From assembly GCA_002763075.1 (NCBI GenBank), contig PFDB01000002.1, forward strand, positions 1 to 62,285: a DNA stretch of 62,285 bases, in the 5' to 3' direction. Numbering within the stretch: position 1 is the first letter of the stretch; each line of letters begins with the position of its first letter. This document shows, in pieces, positions 28,570 to 38,510 of the stretch. This DNA comes from Candidatus Pacearchaeota archaeon CG10_big_fil_rev_8_21_14_0_10_34_76. GTDB lineage: Archaea; Nanobdellota; Nanobdellia; Pacearchaeales; GW2011-AR1. The notes under the pieces were generated by a model. It was not told the DNA's origin. It did no database searches and was given only the letters and a program-made list of their open reading frames with translations. The position numbers and the translations under genes are program-made.

Positions 28570-28815
28570 TTATTTTAAATGTAAGGCTTTTTTCAATGAA
28601 TGCTCATCAAAACCCACGATTATCTTTCCATTTGCATCTATGACTGGAACTCCCTTTTGACCAGATTTTTTTATCATTTCATCAGCAGCCTTTGCATCTG
28701 ATGAGACATCCACATCGTTAAACTCAATCTTATGCTCTTTAAAAAATTCCTTTGTCTTCTTACACCATGGACAGTCTGGGGTTGAATATATTGTTATGGA
28801 CATCTGTTCTTCCAT
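28570..28815 (-). CDS. glutaredoxin-like protein
   Basis: TIYSTPDCPWCKKTKEFF...GVPVIDANGKIIVGFD. Confidence 0.92.
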   Translation of the reverse strand: MEEQMSITIYSTPDCPWCKKTKEFFKEHKIEFNDVDVSSDAKAADEMIKKSGQKGVPVIDANGKIIVGFDEHSLKKALHLK

Positions 28816-28872
28816 ACAATATTAATATGGTGTTATATAAAACTTTTTATGCTATGATTCCTTGTAAAAGAA

Positions 28873-29355
28873 ATGGATAAAAAATTGAAAGATTATTTGG
28901 ATAAAAATGAGATAAAATATAAATTGCACAAGCATATTGCAGTATTTAGGGTTATAGAATCTAAAAAAATACATGAAAAAATATCAGGGTTGCATTGTAA
29001 GACCCTTTTTTTGAAAGATAATAATGAAAATTTTTATCTTGTAGGGATGCCGGCTGAGAAAAAACTTTGTACAAAGTCATTAAAGAGGCACTTGGGGGTA
29101 AAAAAGATTAATTTTGGATCCCCTAATGAATTAAAGCTGAAAACAGGGCTTGTTCCTGGAAGTGTAAGTATATTTGGAATTATCAATAGTGATAAGGATG
29201 TGGGCATTGTAATAGATAAGATTGTATGGGAATCTGAGATAGTTGGTTTCCATCCCAACGTCAATACAGAGACCCTTGAGATTTCCCATTCTGATTTAAA
29301 AAAATATTATGAGTCTTTGAATTGTAAAAAAAATATTCTAAATATCTCAATATGA
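28873..29355 (+). CDS. YbaK/ProX-type aminoacyl-tRNA deacylase
   Basis: CKTLFLKDNNENFYLVGMPAEKKL...GLVPGSVSIFGI...GFHPNVNTETLEIS. Confidence 0.85.
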   Translation: MDKKLKDYLDKNEIKYKLHKHIAVFRVIESKKIHEKISGLHCKTLFLKDNNENFYLVGMPAEKKLCTKSLKRHLGVKKINFGSPNELKLKTGLVPGSVSIFGIINSDKDVGIVIDKIVWESEIVGFHPNVNTETLEISHSDLKKYYESLNCKKNILNISI

Positions 29356-29387
29356 AAATTTATTAATTATGAATTTCAGTTATATCT

Positions 29388-29843
29388 ATGAATTGGAAAC
29401 CCAATTATATGGCAATAATTGTTTTGGTATTTTTAGCAATATTTTCATCATTTATATTTGCAAATAGGAGTATACCCGCGTGTTTTAGTGACTCTTGTTT
29501 TGAAGTTGAAATTGCAGATGATATTAAGGAAAGGGAAATGGGATTGATGTTTAGGGAAAATTTAAGTGATGGCTCTGGAATGCTTTTTATTTTTGATGAA
29601 TCTGGAATTTATCCTTTTTGGATGAAAAATACATTTATTCCATTGGATATAATTTGGATTAACGAAAATATGGAAGTTGTTTTTATAGAAAGTTATGCCA
29701 TGCCTTGTGGAGAGGGTGAATGCATTCCAATAAATCCAGACATTTTGGCAAAATATGTTTTGGAGGTTAATTCTGGCATGGTTGAAAAGAATAATATTTC
29801 TATTGGAGATGTGATGAAATGGAAAAAAGACACGCTATTTTAA
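29388..29843 (+). CDS. DUF192 family secreted protein
   Basis: VEIADDIKEREMGLMFRENLSDGSGMLFIFDESGIYPFWMKNTFIPLDIIWI. Confidence 0.9.
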   Translation: MNWKPNYMAIIVLVFLAIFSSFIFANRSIPACFSDSCFEVEIADDIKEREMGLMFRENLSDGSGMLFIFDESGIYPFWMKNTFIPLDIIWINENMEVVFIESYAMPCGEGECIPINPDILAKYVLEVNSGMVEKNNISIGDVMKWKKDTLF

Positions 29844-30550
29844 TATCTTTTTTAGTGACGCTTGTCATAGCAGGGAATATATTATTTTTTTATGATTTTT
29901 CTTCTTCAAGGGAAAATGCAGTCATTGTTAGAGTTCTTGATGGTGATACTGTTGAACTTGAAGATGGAAGGACTGTCAGATTACTTAATATAAATGCTCC
30001 TGAAAAAAATGATTTCTTTCATGATGAAGCTAAGAGTTTTTTAAAAGAATTTGAGAATAAAAGTGTTCAAGTTGAGATTAAGGGAGTTGACAAGTATAAC
30101 AGAGCTCTTGGGAAGATTTATTCTCAAGAATACATAAATCTTAAAATCGTAGAAGAAGGTTTTGCTCATGTTTATATGGTTGAAAAAGAAGAGATGGTGA
30201 GATTTAAGGATGCTGAAAAAGAGGCATTTGAAAATGAAAGTGGTATCTGGAAGAAATCTGAATATTACGGTTGTGTTGATGTAGAAATAAATAAAAATGA
30301 GGAAACTCTTAATATATTAGTCAAATGTGACATCTCGTTGAAAGGGTGGCATATAAAGGACGAGAGCACTAAGATGTATGTGTTTGGAGATATTATCAGT
30401 GATAGGGTAATACTTCATTCAGGAAAGGGGGATGACAAGGATAATGAAGTTTATTGGAAAATCGGAAATGTGTGGAATGATGATAAAGATTCGATATTCA
30501 TCAGGGATCAGAAAGGTCTTCTTGCCTATTATGATAGTTATGGTTATTAA
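29819..30550 (+). CDS. thermonuclease (SNase) fused to lamin-tail-like domain
   Basis: VRVLDGDTVELEDGRTVRLLNINAPE; C-terminal ISLKGWHIKDES...VWNDDKDSIFIRDQKG. Confidence 0.85.
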   Translation: MEKRHAILISFLVTLVIAGNILFFYDFSSSRENAVIVRVLDGDTVELEDGRTVRLLNINAPEKNDFFHDEAKSFLKEFENKSVQVEIKGVDKYNRALGKIYSQEYINLKIVEEGFAHVYMVEKEEMVRFKDAEKEAFENESGIWKKSEYYGCVDVEINKNEETLNILVKCDISLKGWHIKDESTKMYVFGDIISDRVILHSGKGDDKDNEVYWKIGNVWNDDKDSIFIRDQKGLLAYYDSYGY

Positions 30551-31175
30551 CATTTTGTTGAATCCTGTTAGCGGACTTGATTTTTCTTTCAGTTATCCTG
30601 AAGAGGTTCAAGCTGGAGAGGAATTTGAGGTCATTATTGAACTGGATACCTCAGATGAGCACGATGTTAAGATATATGTTCATGAGGCAAAAAAGGGAGT
30701 ATCAGAGATATTTGATGGAAGTGAATGGAAAAATCCATTTTACTATCTCCAGAGATATTTTCCAAATGTTAAAACATACTATGTAAGGACAAATTATACT
30801 GGAGAGAGTGAGATATGTGTTCAATTAAGAAATTCAGAAACAGAGAAGGTTGAAAAGAAGTGCTCCCCCATAGTTTCACAGAATTTGGAGGAAGAGCAAT
30901 TAGTTTTGCCTGAAGAGGATGAGGACCCAAAATTAACTGAAATTGAATCTTCAGAGTTGAATGAAGATAATACTCTAAATAATTCTGATTTAAAATCTGG
31001 AGGGGGAAATGTTAATCAGTTTAATAAAATTGTATTGAACTCTCCAACTAAGACAAATAATGTGGAAGAGAAAATTTTTGTTTCCAAAGAAGAAAAAATA
31101 AGATTAGGAGTTATTTATGGATTTGTTATAATCTGTGTAGTTATAATAATCTTATTATCATTGAAAAAATTATAA
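30531..31175 (+). CDS. secreted protein with C-terminal TM
   Basis: ORF track; start moved to 30531 where a signal-like segment begins. Confidence 0.6.
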   Translation: MIVMVINILLNPVSGLDFSFSYPEEVQAGEEFEVIIELDTSDEHDVKIYVHEAKKGVSEIFDGSEWKNPFYYLQRYFPNVKTYYVRTNYTGESEICVQLRNSETEKVEKKCSPIVSQNLEEEQLVLPEEDEDPKLTEIESSELNEDNTLNNSDLKSGGGNVNQFNKIVLNSPTKTNNVEEKIFVSKEEKIRLGVIYGFVIICVVIIILLSLKKL

Positions 31176-31213
31176 TGTAAAACTTTTAAAAACCCTAATT
31201 ACATGGGTGTAGC

Positions 31214-31705
31214 ATGGAAAAAGCCATACACTCCCGTATGATATTTGAAATATTAGGAAGGCCTGCTGAGCATATTAAAGAAGCACTGAACACATTGGTT
31301 GTGAGATTAGGTTCTGAAAAGGGTGTAAATGTATTGAATAAAGTATATCATGACCCAAAAAAGATTGAAAATGCTGATGAGTTATATTCTGCATTTAGCG
31401 AGGTTGAACTAGAAATAGAGTCTATTGATAAATTCTTTTTGGTGATTTTTGGCTATTTTCCTTCAAATGTTGAGGTAATTGCACCACGTGAGATTAAGAT
31501 AAGAAATGAGGATCTTAACAGCCTTGCAAACGATCTTGTTGCGAGAATTCACCATTACGACGCTATCACGAAAAAACTTCTGACAGAGAGAAATATACTT
31601 GCTAGTAAATTGAAGGAAGCAGGAATAGAGTTTGGAAATGGAACGCCTGCTCAAGACAAAGAAAGTCAAGAAAAAAATTCTGAAAGAAAAAAGAAAAAAA
31701 ATTAG
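31214..31705 (+). CDS. conserved-looking cytosolic protein, unknown function
   Basis: ORF track; TATA-like aaaacttttaaaaac upstream. Confidence 0.65.
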   Translation: MEKAIHSRMIFEILGRPAEHIKEALNTLVVRLGSEKGVNVLNKVYHDPKKIENADELYSAFSEVELEIESIDKFFLVIFGYFPSNVEVIAPREIKIRNEDLNSLANDLVARIHHYDAITKKLLTERNILASKLKEAGIEFGNGTPAQDKESQEKNSERKKKKN

Positions 31706-31706
31706 T

Positions 31707-32939
31707 TTACTTGTGGATACCCAATTTTTTTGTCTTTAAATATTTTGCAATTACTATTACCAGAACAATTAGTATTATTGCCCCTATCAAATACCCTGCC
31801 CAAGAGTAATCTTTCTTTAATTCAGTCTTTTTACAGGAGGCGATGCAGCAGCTATTGCCATCTATAGAAGAGACTACCTCTCCAGTGCAAGTTTCGTCTG
31901 CGGAGCAAAACCTACCATCCAGTTCTGAACAAAGATATCCTGAAGAGCTAGAAAAATCTTGTAAATAGGGAGTGAACACTTCAGACTCATTTTGAGTGAA
32001 ATTTATTATAACTGGGAGGATAATCTCTTCTTCTCCAGACATTATCACTATTACCTCATCTATATTACTGTTTTGATTTTTTAGAAGGAGATTGAATTCT
32101 ACATATTCTGATGCTGGAATTATCTCTGGAAGCTCATCAATAAGGAAAAGTTCTTCGTCATAAATGAACCTTATATCCTCTATGTCTAAATCTTTAAGAT
32201 TTGTCAATCTTATTGGAAATTTTATCTCTTCAGAATATAAGATTGTACTGCGAATCTCCAGTGGAAGTAAGACTAATGCATCTTCTCGAAAGTTAGTTTC
32301 GTTCTCTTGGAAGTAAGTATCGTTATTTTCTGATGGGCTGAAGTATACTGGGATAAAATACATCCCGAATTTTATTTTATTAAATCCTGATTCAAGTGAA
32401 GATGGAAATACTGAAATCTTATTTTCTCCAGGCTTAAGAGTTAAGTTTGCATAACCTTCTAGGGAAGTCTCAATTGTCTGGGGAATATCTAATTTTGAAA
32501 TTAACTTTAATGTAAACTCTGAATTGGTTATTATCAACCCCGGATTTATTGAATAAGGGGCTATTTCTCCGGAAGCAGTAAAGTTCTGGCTGAAATCTAT
32601 TTTTTGAGACTGCCCGTTTAGAGTTGTTAGGATGTCTTTTATATGGAGAGTGTAGTTTTTTTCTTCATCTGGTAAAAGAGCGTATAAAAAATATTTTTCT
32701 CCTAATCTCTTTATATCATATTGAAGAGGAACATCTATATTTCCAAATTTTCCAGTTTTGAATTCTACTTGATCTGGATAGATTGGTTCAAGAATATTAC
32801 CAGAGATTTCTATTATAAGTGTTTCTCCTGGTTGATATGATTGTTTTAGGTCTGTAGATATTGCAAGAACTGATGGCAAAATAAACATCAAAATAGAGAG
32901 TGATATTAAAAAATATTTTTTCATGGAAATCCTTGGCAA
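31707..32939 (-). CDS. secreted protein with C-terminal TM and Cys-rich module
   Basis: Signal peptide; CSELDGRFCSADETCTGEVVSSIDGNSCCIASCKK; C-terminal TM. Confidence 0.75.
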   Translation of the reverse strand: MPRISMKKYFLISLSILMFILPSVLAISTDLKQSYQPGETLIIEISGNILEPIYPDQVEFKTGKFGNIDVPLQYDIKRLGEKYFLYALLPDEEKNYTLHIKDILTTLNGQSQKIDFSQNFTASGEIAPYSINPGLIITNSEFTLKLISKLDIPQTIETSLEGYANLTLKPGENKISVFPSSLESGFNKIKFGMYFIPVYFSPSENNDTYFQENETNFREDALVLLPLEIRSTILYSEEIKFPIRLTNLKDLDIEDIRFIYDEELFLIDELPEIIPASEYVEFNLLLKNQNSNIDEVIVIMSGEEEIILPVIINFTQNESEVFTPYLQDFSSSSGYLCSELDGRFCSADETCTGEVVSSIDGNSCCIASCKKTELKKDYSWAGYLIGAIILIVLVIVIAKYLKTKKLGIHK

Positions 32940-32962
32940 ATGGTTTATATAAATTTTTAGAG

Positions 32963-34813
32963 TTAATCGCTCATCTCTTTTAATTTCCTCAATGTTTCTT
33001 CCATTTCCTGATCAAGCTTTGATACAGGCCTATTTTGAGGCGTTGAAGACCTTGCTTGAGGCTGCCCAGGTCTGTTTTGAGGTTGCACTTGTCTTCTAAG
33101 AATTGGAGGCTGGAAAGGAGGCCTTCTAGGAGTTGTAGGTGAAGATTTTATACCTCCCCTTCTTTTGAATTTAAACCACCAAACTTGTAGCTTTCTCCTG
33201 AATATTATTGCAAGAGCTATAAGAATTATAAGAATTATTAATATGACTATCCAAAGCAATGAACCTGATTCTTCCGAACCCTCGTCTTTTTGGACACAAC
33301 ATAAGTCTGTAGAAAGACTACAACTTAGAGATGATTCTTCCTCACTTGATAGGCAAGAATTGTCGCATGTCCCTCCTGCCTGTTCACATTCGTTATCATC
33401 AGAAGTGGTTGGTGCAGGAATACATTGTCCAATACAACAGGTTCCATCTGAAGAGCTTGTAGGATTTCCTTCACAAATCTGACTTGAAGTGCAAATTCTT
33501 CCTCCTTGTTCAGTGCATGTAGCTTGAATTCCAACAGGCACGGAGCAGCAATATTCGCTGAAAGCCGAACAGGTTCTGTCAATGATGCTCCCACCTGCAT
33601 CTGCGCACTGATTGTATGAACTACAAGAATATGTTGGCTCACATAGTTGGGATCCACCTGATGTTCCATTACCTGTTTGGTTTTCGTTTCCTGTACCTGA
33701 AAATCCAAGATTTTTTGGCCATCCAGAGTATAAGATAAACGCTGTGTCTCTTAAGTTGTTATTGTTCCAACATCCAGTGTTCTTGTCTTGAATAGCTAAC
33801 AAATAGTCTTTAGCATTGTTCAATTCTAAGGAAGAACTTCCCTGAAGGGCTAGCATCCCAAGAGAAGTATCATAAAATTTATTGTAAGGCGTGTTTGGAG
33901 CTTGCCAGTATTGACTGTTCTTTTGAGATTGAATTATCGAAGCAAATTGTTCATCTCCCTTTTTTAAGATATATAGAAGAGCGTCTGAAAAGAACATTTT
34001 GTTATCTTCACTAAGAGCGATTAAATATGGAGTGTATGCTGAAACGTCATGCCCAGTTTTTTGAAGAGCAAGAGCGGTCCAAAGGCTACCTTCATAATCA
34101 CAGGAACTCCCTGTTCTAAAACAACGCGCATTTACATGTTCTGTTTTCTCTCCGCCTGCAGGTGTTGAAGTAGTTGTAGAGGAAACATACATCACATCTG
34201 AGCCAGATTTTTTGTAAAGAAGTGTTGTAATAAAGTTTCCAAAATCCCCATCACAAGATACATCAAAATTTCTATCTATACAATTATCTTCTATGCTTAA
34301 CCAATATCCCTCAGGAGTTATTCTCAGGCAACTTCCTGGATTTCCAGAAATTTTCATATCTTCTTCAACAGAAATCGTGTGACTTGCTCCTGAATAAGTA
34401 ATTGTGCAAGATGCAGGGGCATGATTCTCTATATCTATAAGCAAAAACCAGTTTAAACCTGTTGCAGTGGCATTTTTAGAGATGAGATATTCTTCTATTT
34501 GAGATGTGTCTTTGTTTATACGGTCGTAAGCAAGTACTACTTGAGCAGTTTCCTTAAGTCTGCACCCTGAACTTGGCCAACAATTGTTTTTTTCTTCGTC
34601 AGTAATTGCGTTTAATAACTTACTATTTGAACCCAATGCAAGAATTCCAAATATCCCTTCTGAAAGAGCTAAGGAAGATTCATCTGAATCATCAAATCTA
34701 TCTTGAAGACATTGATAAGCCTTTTCGACTCCAGAAGTCTCGTTTGATTGTGCTAAAACAGATGACACAAATAGTATGAAAGTTATCGCTACTAGAACAC
34801 CACTCTTTTTCAT
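32963..34813 (-). CDS. secreted prenyltransferase/squalene-cyclase-toroid-like protein with Cys-rich modules, TM and Pro-rich tail
   Basis: Signal peptide; repeated CW/ALALQ...GCWNNNNLRDTAFILYSGW; EQGGRICTSSQICEGNPTSSSDGTCCIGQC; TM; PRRPPFQPPILRRQVQPQNRPGQPQ. Confidence 0.7.
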   Translation of the reverse strand: MKKSGVLVAITFILFVSSVLAQSNETSGVEKAYQCLQDRFDDSDESSLALSEGIFGILALGSNSKLLNAITDEEKNNCWPSSGCRLKETAQVVLAYDRINKDTSQIEEYLISKNATATGLNWFLLIDIENHAPASCTITYSGASHTISVEEDMKISGNPGSCLRITPEGYWLSIEDNCIDRNFDVSCDGDFGNFITTLLYKKSGSDVMYVSSTTTSTPAGGEKTEHVNARCFRTGSSCDYEGSLWTALALQKTGHDVSAYTPYLIALSEDNKMFFSDALLYILKKGDEQFASIIQSQKNSQYWQAPNTPYNKFYDTSLGMLALQGSSSLELNNAKDYLLAIQDKNTGCWNNNNLRDTAFILYSGWPKNLGFSGTGNENQTGNGTSGGSQLCEPTYSCSSYNQCADAGGSIIDRTCSAFSEYCCSVPVGIQATCTEQGGRICTSSQICEGNPTSSSDGTCCIGQCIPAPTTSDDNECEQAGGTCDNSCLSSEEESSLSCSLSTDLCCVQKDEGSEESGSLLWIVILIILIILIALAIIFRRKLQVWWFKFKRRGGIKSSPTTPRRPPFQPPILRRQVQPQNRPGQPQARSSTPQNRPVSKLDQEMEETLRKLKEMSD

Positions 34814-34848
34814 GAGTTTAATAAGAGCGGGATGTTTAAAAAGATTGT

Positions 34849-36438
34849 CTAATCCCTAAACATCTTTCTGGCAACTTCTGAAATAGGATTTTTTGCATTT
34901 GGAAGAGAATCAAGCAGATTTAGATCTTTATAAAAACTTTCGTTTGAATAGTTTGGAGGGAGGATCTTCTTCTTTTGCTTGATGTGCCAATCTATTTGAC
35001 TTTTTACATACCCCTCCTTTAGAGGAGGTTTATTTTTTTTATTCCATTCTATTATCATCTCATTTATTTGTGCAGGAGAATAGTTAAGGCTCTTTAGAAA
35101 AGTTATTAGAATAAACAGCCCTCTTTTCCTGCCTTCTTGCAAGCCTTTTAGTAATTTTTTTATAGGTTTTGGAAACATGGCTTCTGTAACTCCTGAAAAA
35201 TCAGTGGGAGTGTAGTCTGAGTACTTTTTCTTTTGTATAATTTCTTCTTCATTATCTTGTAATCTTCTCCATTCAAGCGCTTCCGCAAGAAGACCTTCGG
35301 CTTCTCCGGGAGAAGCATTTGGATAAAAACTCCTTACTTTTACTTTTAGAGGATTTGCATCCTTAGGAAGAAATGAGCTTATTTGATCCTTTGTTAGCAC
35401 AACACTAGCTAATGCTGTTTTTTCATGAAGAGAATAAGGCATGCGGAAAAGGTGCCTAGATGAAACGAGAACTAAATCCAATGCACCAAGTTTTGAAGCG
35501 GAGAGTTCTTCCTTAAACTCTTCAGATGTGCCTGAATCAATTGGACTTCTAGCGGTAGTTGTTGTTGAGGATCTGAATCTTGAAGTTTTCCAAAAATCTG
35601 TGCCTATGTCTATTTTTAACTTTGTCTTACAATTCTCACAAAAGAAATAGTCCTCTTCTTTTATCACCTCAAAATACCCTGGACAAGAGATTTCTGTGCA
35701 TTTTAGCTGCCTTTTTGTAAGTTTAAAGTTGGGTCTTGCATAAGGAGTGTTGCACCTGTTGCATTTAAAATGAACAAGATTTGTTTTTTTTGCATCCTTT
35801 CCACATGAAGGGCATTTTATTTCTAATATATCTTCCTTAGAGAGATTTGTCCTTTGATGAACTGCTTCAAAATTAACTCCCATTTCTGCAACCTCCTTGT
35901 TATATTTGGGTTTTATGCTGTTCATCAAAAATTGAGTTATCGCCCTAGGCCATTCTGGAAACATTTTTTTTGATTCGATCCCATTGAAAGTTTCAGGAAA
36001 GGCTTTTGAAGGAACTATTATGTGAAATCCTTTAGATCCTGAAAATTTTATCGCATAGCTCTTGATCTTGTGTTTTTCTAGTTCTTCAATTATAAGTCTT
36101 GCTGCGATCTTTGAATAATCCAAGTAAGGAGAGTCAATATCAAGAAGCAAATCCCATCCTGATCTAATCTCTGATAATTCTTCAGTACTCATATCTGAGT
36201 TTATCTCTAAAGGTTGATCCCATATCTCTTCTGAAGCATGAAACGATGTTGCTCCTTTGCTTACCATCCCAAATATATCTCCGGGATATTGAATAGTGTC
36301 TGGTCTTTTTCCAAATCCTTCAAAATATCTTGGGACTACCTCTCGGCTTTTTGAAAACTCAAAAAGTGCTTTTTGTACATTTGGATTGGTATAATAAATT
36401 CGTGTTATTGCTCTTACTCTTGTCTCTTTTTCTGACAT
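34849..36438 (-). CDS. priS: archaeal DNA primase, PriS catalytic core with PriL-CTD-like C-terminal region
   Basis: WDLLLDIDSPYLDYSK, KFSGSKGFHIIVPSKAF, CPSC/CNRC zinc-ribbon; C-terminal GRKRGLFILITFLKSLNYSPAQINEMI...YVKSQIDWHIK. Confidence 0.9.
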   Translation of the reverse strand: MSEKETRVRAITRIYYTNPNVQKALFEFSKSREVVPRYFEGFGKRPDTIQYPGDIFGMVSKGATSFHASEEIWDQPLEINSDMSTEELSEIRSGWDLLLDIDSPYLDYSKIAARLIIEELEKHKIKSYAIKFSGSKGFHIIVPSKAFPETFNGIESKKMFPEWPRAITQFLMNSIKPKYNKEVAEMGVNFEAVHQRTNLSKEDILEIKCPSCGKDAKKTNLVHFKCNRCNTPYARPNFKLTKRQLKCTEISCPGYFEVIKEEDYFFCENCKTKLKIDIGTDFWKTSRFRSSTTTTARSPIDSGTSEEFKEELSASKLGALDLVLVSSRHLFRMPYSLHEKTALASVVLTKDQISSFLPKDANPLKVKVRSFYPNASPGEAEGLLAEALEWRRLQDNEEEIIQKKKYSDYTPTDFSGVTEAMFPKPIKKLLKGLQEGRKRGLFILITFLKSLNYSPAQINEMIIEWNKKNKPPLKEGYVKSQIDWHIKQKKKILPPNYSNESFYKDLNLLDSLPNAKNPISEVARKMFRD

Positions 36439-36569
36439 AAAATTATTGGAGAGGAGGTGTTTTATATGGTTTTATGTTATGTCGCAAACATTAATATATC
36501 ACAATTAAAGGGTGTGGCGTTAGTGAGCACAAGAGAAAGGCTTATAAAAAAAACATTCTTTTTTACAGA

Positions 36570-37343
36570 ATGCGAAAAAAGAGGAGCAGTGTTTTTATTA
36601 TTGGACTGATTATATTGGTTCTTGCTTCGATTATAATAATTGTTAGGGGTAATGAACTTATAGGTAACGCTATAAATGTCTCTCCTAAATCTGTTCAATA
36701 TACTTCTCCTAGTCAAATTTTAAATAAAGATTCTGTTGATTCTGGCTCTGAGGGTGATTTAAAAAATGTTCAGGCAGAAAATGTGCAGAAGACTCCGAAG
36801 GCGTTAGATGTAGCGGCTGGAAGTTCAGATAAAAAAGGAGTTTCAGGGGTTGAAGTGGGAGGGAAAACAATTCCTGTTGAAGTCCATAAAGTCTCTCCAG
36901 GTTTTATTAATGTTGTTCTGAGGAAGTTTAAGAATTCATTGGGAATTGAGAGTTATGAAGCATCATTGAGTCCTTCTTCTGGAGAATATTTTGATGAGGA
37001 TAGTAAATCTAATCTTCCAAATCTTATTGTTTCTGAACTGGCCTATATTGTCTCTGAGACAGTTGGGGGCAAAAGAATAGATGTCTCTGTGATCATCAAG
37101 AATATTGGAGGAGAGTATTCAGAAGAGAATTATTTTGTACAGAAGTTATGTACTTCTGGAGAGCCATGTATTGAAAAATCAATAAATGTCCCGAGTTTAA
37201 ATGCGGGAGAGAGTAAGACTTTTCTTGAGATCATTTATCTAGGAGATAAGGAGTATGCATTAAGTGTAGAGATTGACCCTCTTGACAATATTAAAGAATC
37301 AAACGAAAAGAATAATAAAGCAAGCCTTTTGATTAATGCATAA
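36570..37343 (+). CDS. secreted/membrane-anchored protein with CARDB-like domain
   Basis: N-terminal TM; PNLIVSELAYI...VIIKNIGGEYSEENYFVQ...LDNIKESNEKNN. Confidence 0.7.
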   Translation: MRKKRSSVFIIGLIILVLASIIIIVRGNELIGNAINVSPKSVQYTSPSQILNKDSVDSGSEGDLKNVQAENVQKTPKALDVAAGSSDKKGVSGVEVGGKTIPVEVHKVSPGFINVVLRKFKNSLGIESYEASLSPSSGEYFDEDSKSNLPNLIVSELAYIVSETVGGKRIDVSVIIKNIGGEYSEENYFVQKLCTSGEPCIEKSINVPSLNAGESKTFLEIIYLGDKEYALSVEIDPLDNIKESNEKNNKASLLINA

Positions 37344-37394
37344 TTGCTTCTTTATAACAATAAACCTTAAAAGCCGGTCTGGTGTGGTTACAGC

Positions 37395-38123
37395 ATGTTA
37401 TTAAAACTTGAAGATCCGAAATTTTTTGCAAATCTTGTGAGTATTATATCCGAATTAGTCACAGAAGTCAGAATAAAAGTAAATAAAAATGGGATGAGTC
37501 TCACTGCCGTAGATCCTGCAACTGTTGCAATGGTCTATTTTAATATCCCTCCTGAACTATTTAGTCAGTTTGAAATTGAAAATGAAGTGGTATTGGGGGT
37601 CAACCTGAATGACTTAAAATCTATTTTGAGAAGATGTGGAATGGGTGGTTCTTTGATAATAGAAAAGGATGAAAACATGCTCAAAATTGGTATAAGAGAC
37701 AGAATAAAGAGAGATTTTAAGCTTGCATTGATAGATATTGAGGGAGAAGAAAAGGAAATGCCTGAATGGGAGTTCAAAAGCGTTATAAAGATGGATTCAC
37801 AGGCATTTGTTGATGCTGTTGAAGATTGCCTTGTTGTATCGGACGCATGTTCCTTTATTGCAGAGCCTAGCAAATTCATAATAGAAGCTAAGGGCCTCCA
37901 TTCATCAAGAGTTGAGTTTTCTAGTGATGAAGCAGAAATCTATTCTGATATGAGTATAGCAAGGTTCTCCTTAGAATATCTTAGCAAATTCATAAAGGGA
38001 GCTAAGATATCAAATAAGGTAGAAATTAATTTTTCTGAAAACCACCCAATGAGGATAAATTTTCCTACAGGAAAAGTGATGCTTTCATTTATTCTTGCAC
38101 CAAGAGTCGAACAAGACGATTGA
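37395..38123 (+). CDS. pcn: DNA polymerase sliding clamp PCNA
   Basis: LTAVDPATVAMVYFNIPPELF...GVNLNDLKSILRR...MRINFPTGKVMLSFILAPRVE. Confidence 0.95.
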   Translation: MLLKLEDPKFFANLVSIISELVTEVRIKVNKNGMSLTAVDPATVAMVYFNIPPELFSQFEIENEVVLGVNLNDLKSILRRCGMGGSLIIEKDENMLKIGIRDRIKRDFKLALIDIEGEEKEMPEWEFKSVIKMDSQAFVDAVEDCLVVSDACSFIAEPSKFIIEAKGLHSSRVEFSSDEAEIYSDMSIARFSLEYLSKFIKGAKISNKVEINFSENHPMRINFPTGKVMLSFILAPRVEQDD

Positions 38124-38162
38124 TTTTAGTTTAGATGTCTGGACGTATTATCCTTCAAAGCA

Positions 38163-38510
38163 TTAAATCAGATTGACAAATTCTTTCTTAACTTTTTCTA
38201 AAGTTTGTTTGTTAATTTTTGCGACTTTTTTGATAATCGTCTTCTTATCTAATGTGAATATTTTATCTAGTTTTATTCTGCTCTTTACAGGAATATATCC
38301 GATTTCTAAATCCTTATTTTCAATCATAATAGAGTATTTTGCGTTTTTTAGATAGGATGTCATGCCACAAGTTATTACATCTTCCGAATCTTTGATGTCT
38401 TTATCTTTTGAAAGAATTAAAACAGGTCTCTGTTTAATAGCACTTAAATCTGAAAATGGGAAAGGAACTATTACTATATCTCCTTGGTTATACATTGTTC
38501 CAAACTTCAT
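38163..38510 (-). CDS. PemK/MazF-family toxin
   Basis: QGDIVIVPFPFSDLSAIKQRPVLILS. Confidence 0.85.
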   Translation of the reverse strand: MKFGTMYNQGDIVIVPFPFSDLSAIKQRPVLILSKDKDIKDSEDVITCGMTSYLKNAKYSIMIENKDLEIGYIPVKSRIKLDKIFTLDKKTIIKKVAKINKQTLEKVKKEFVNLI

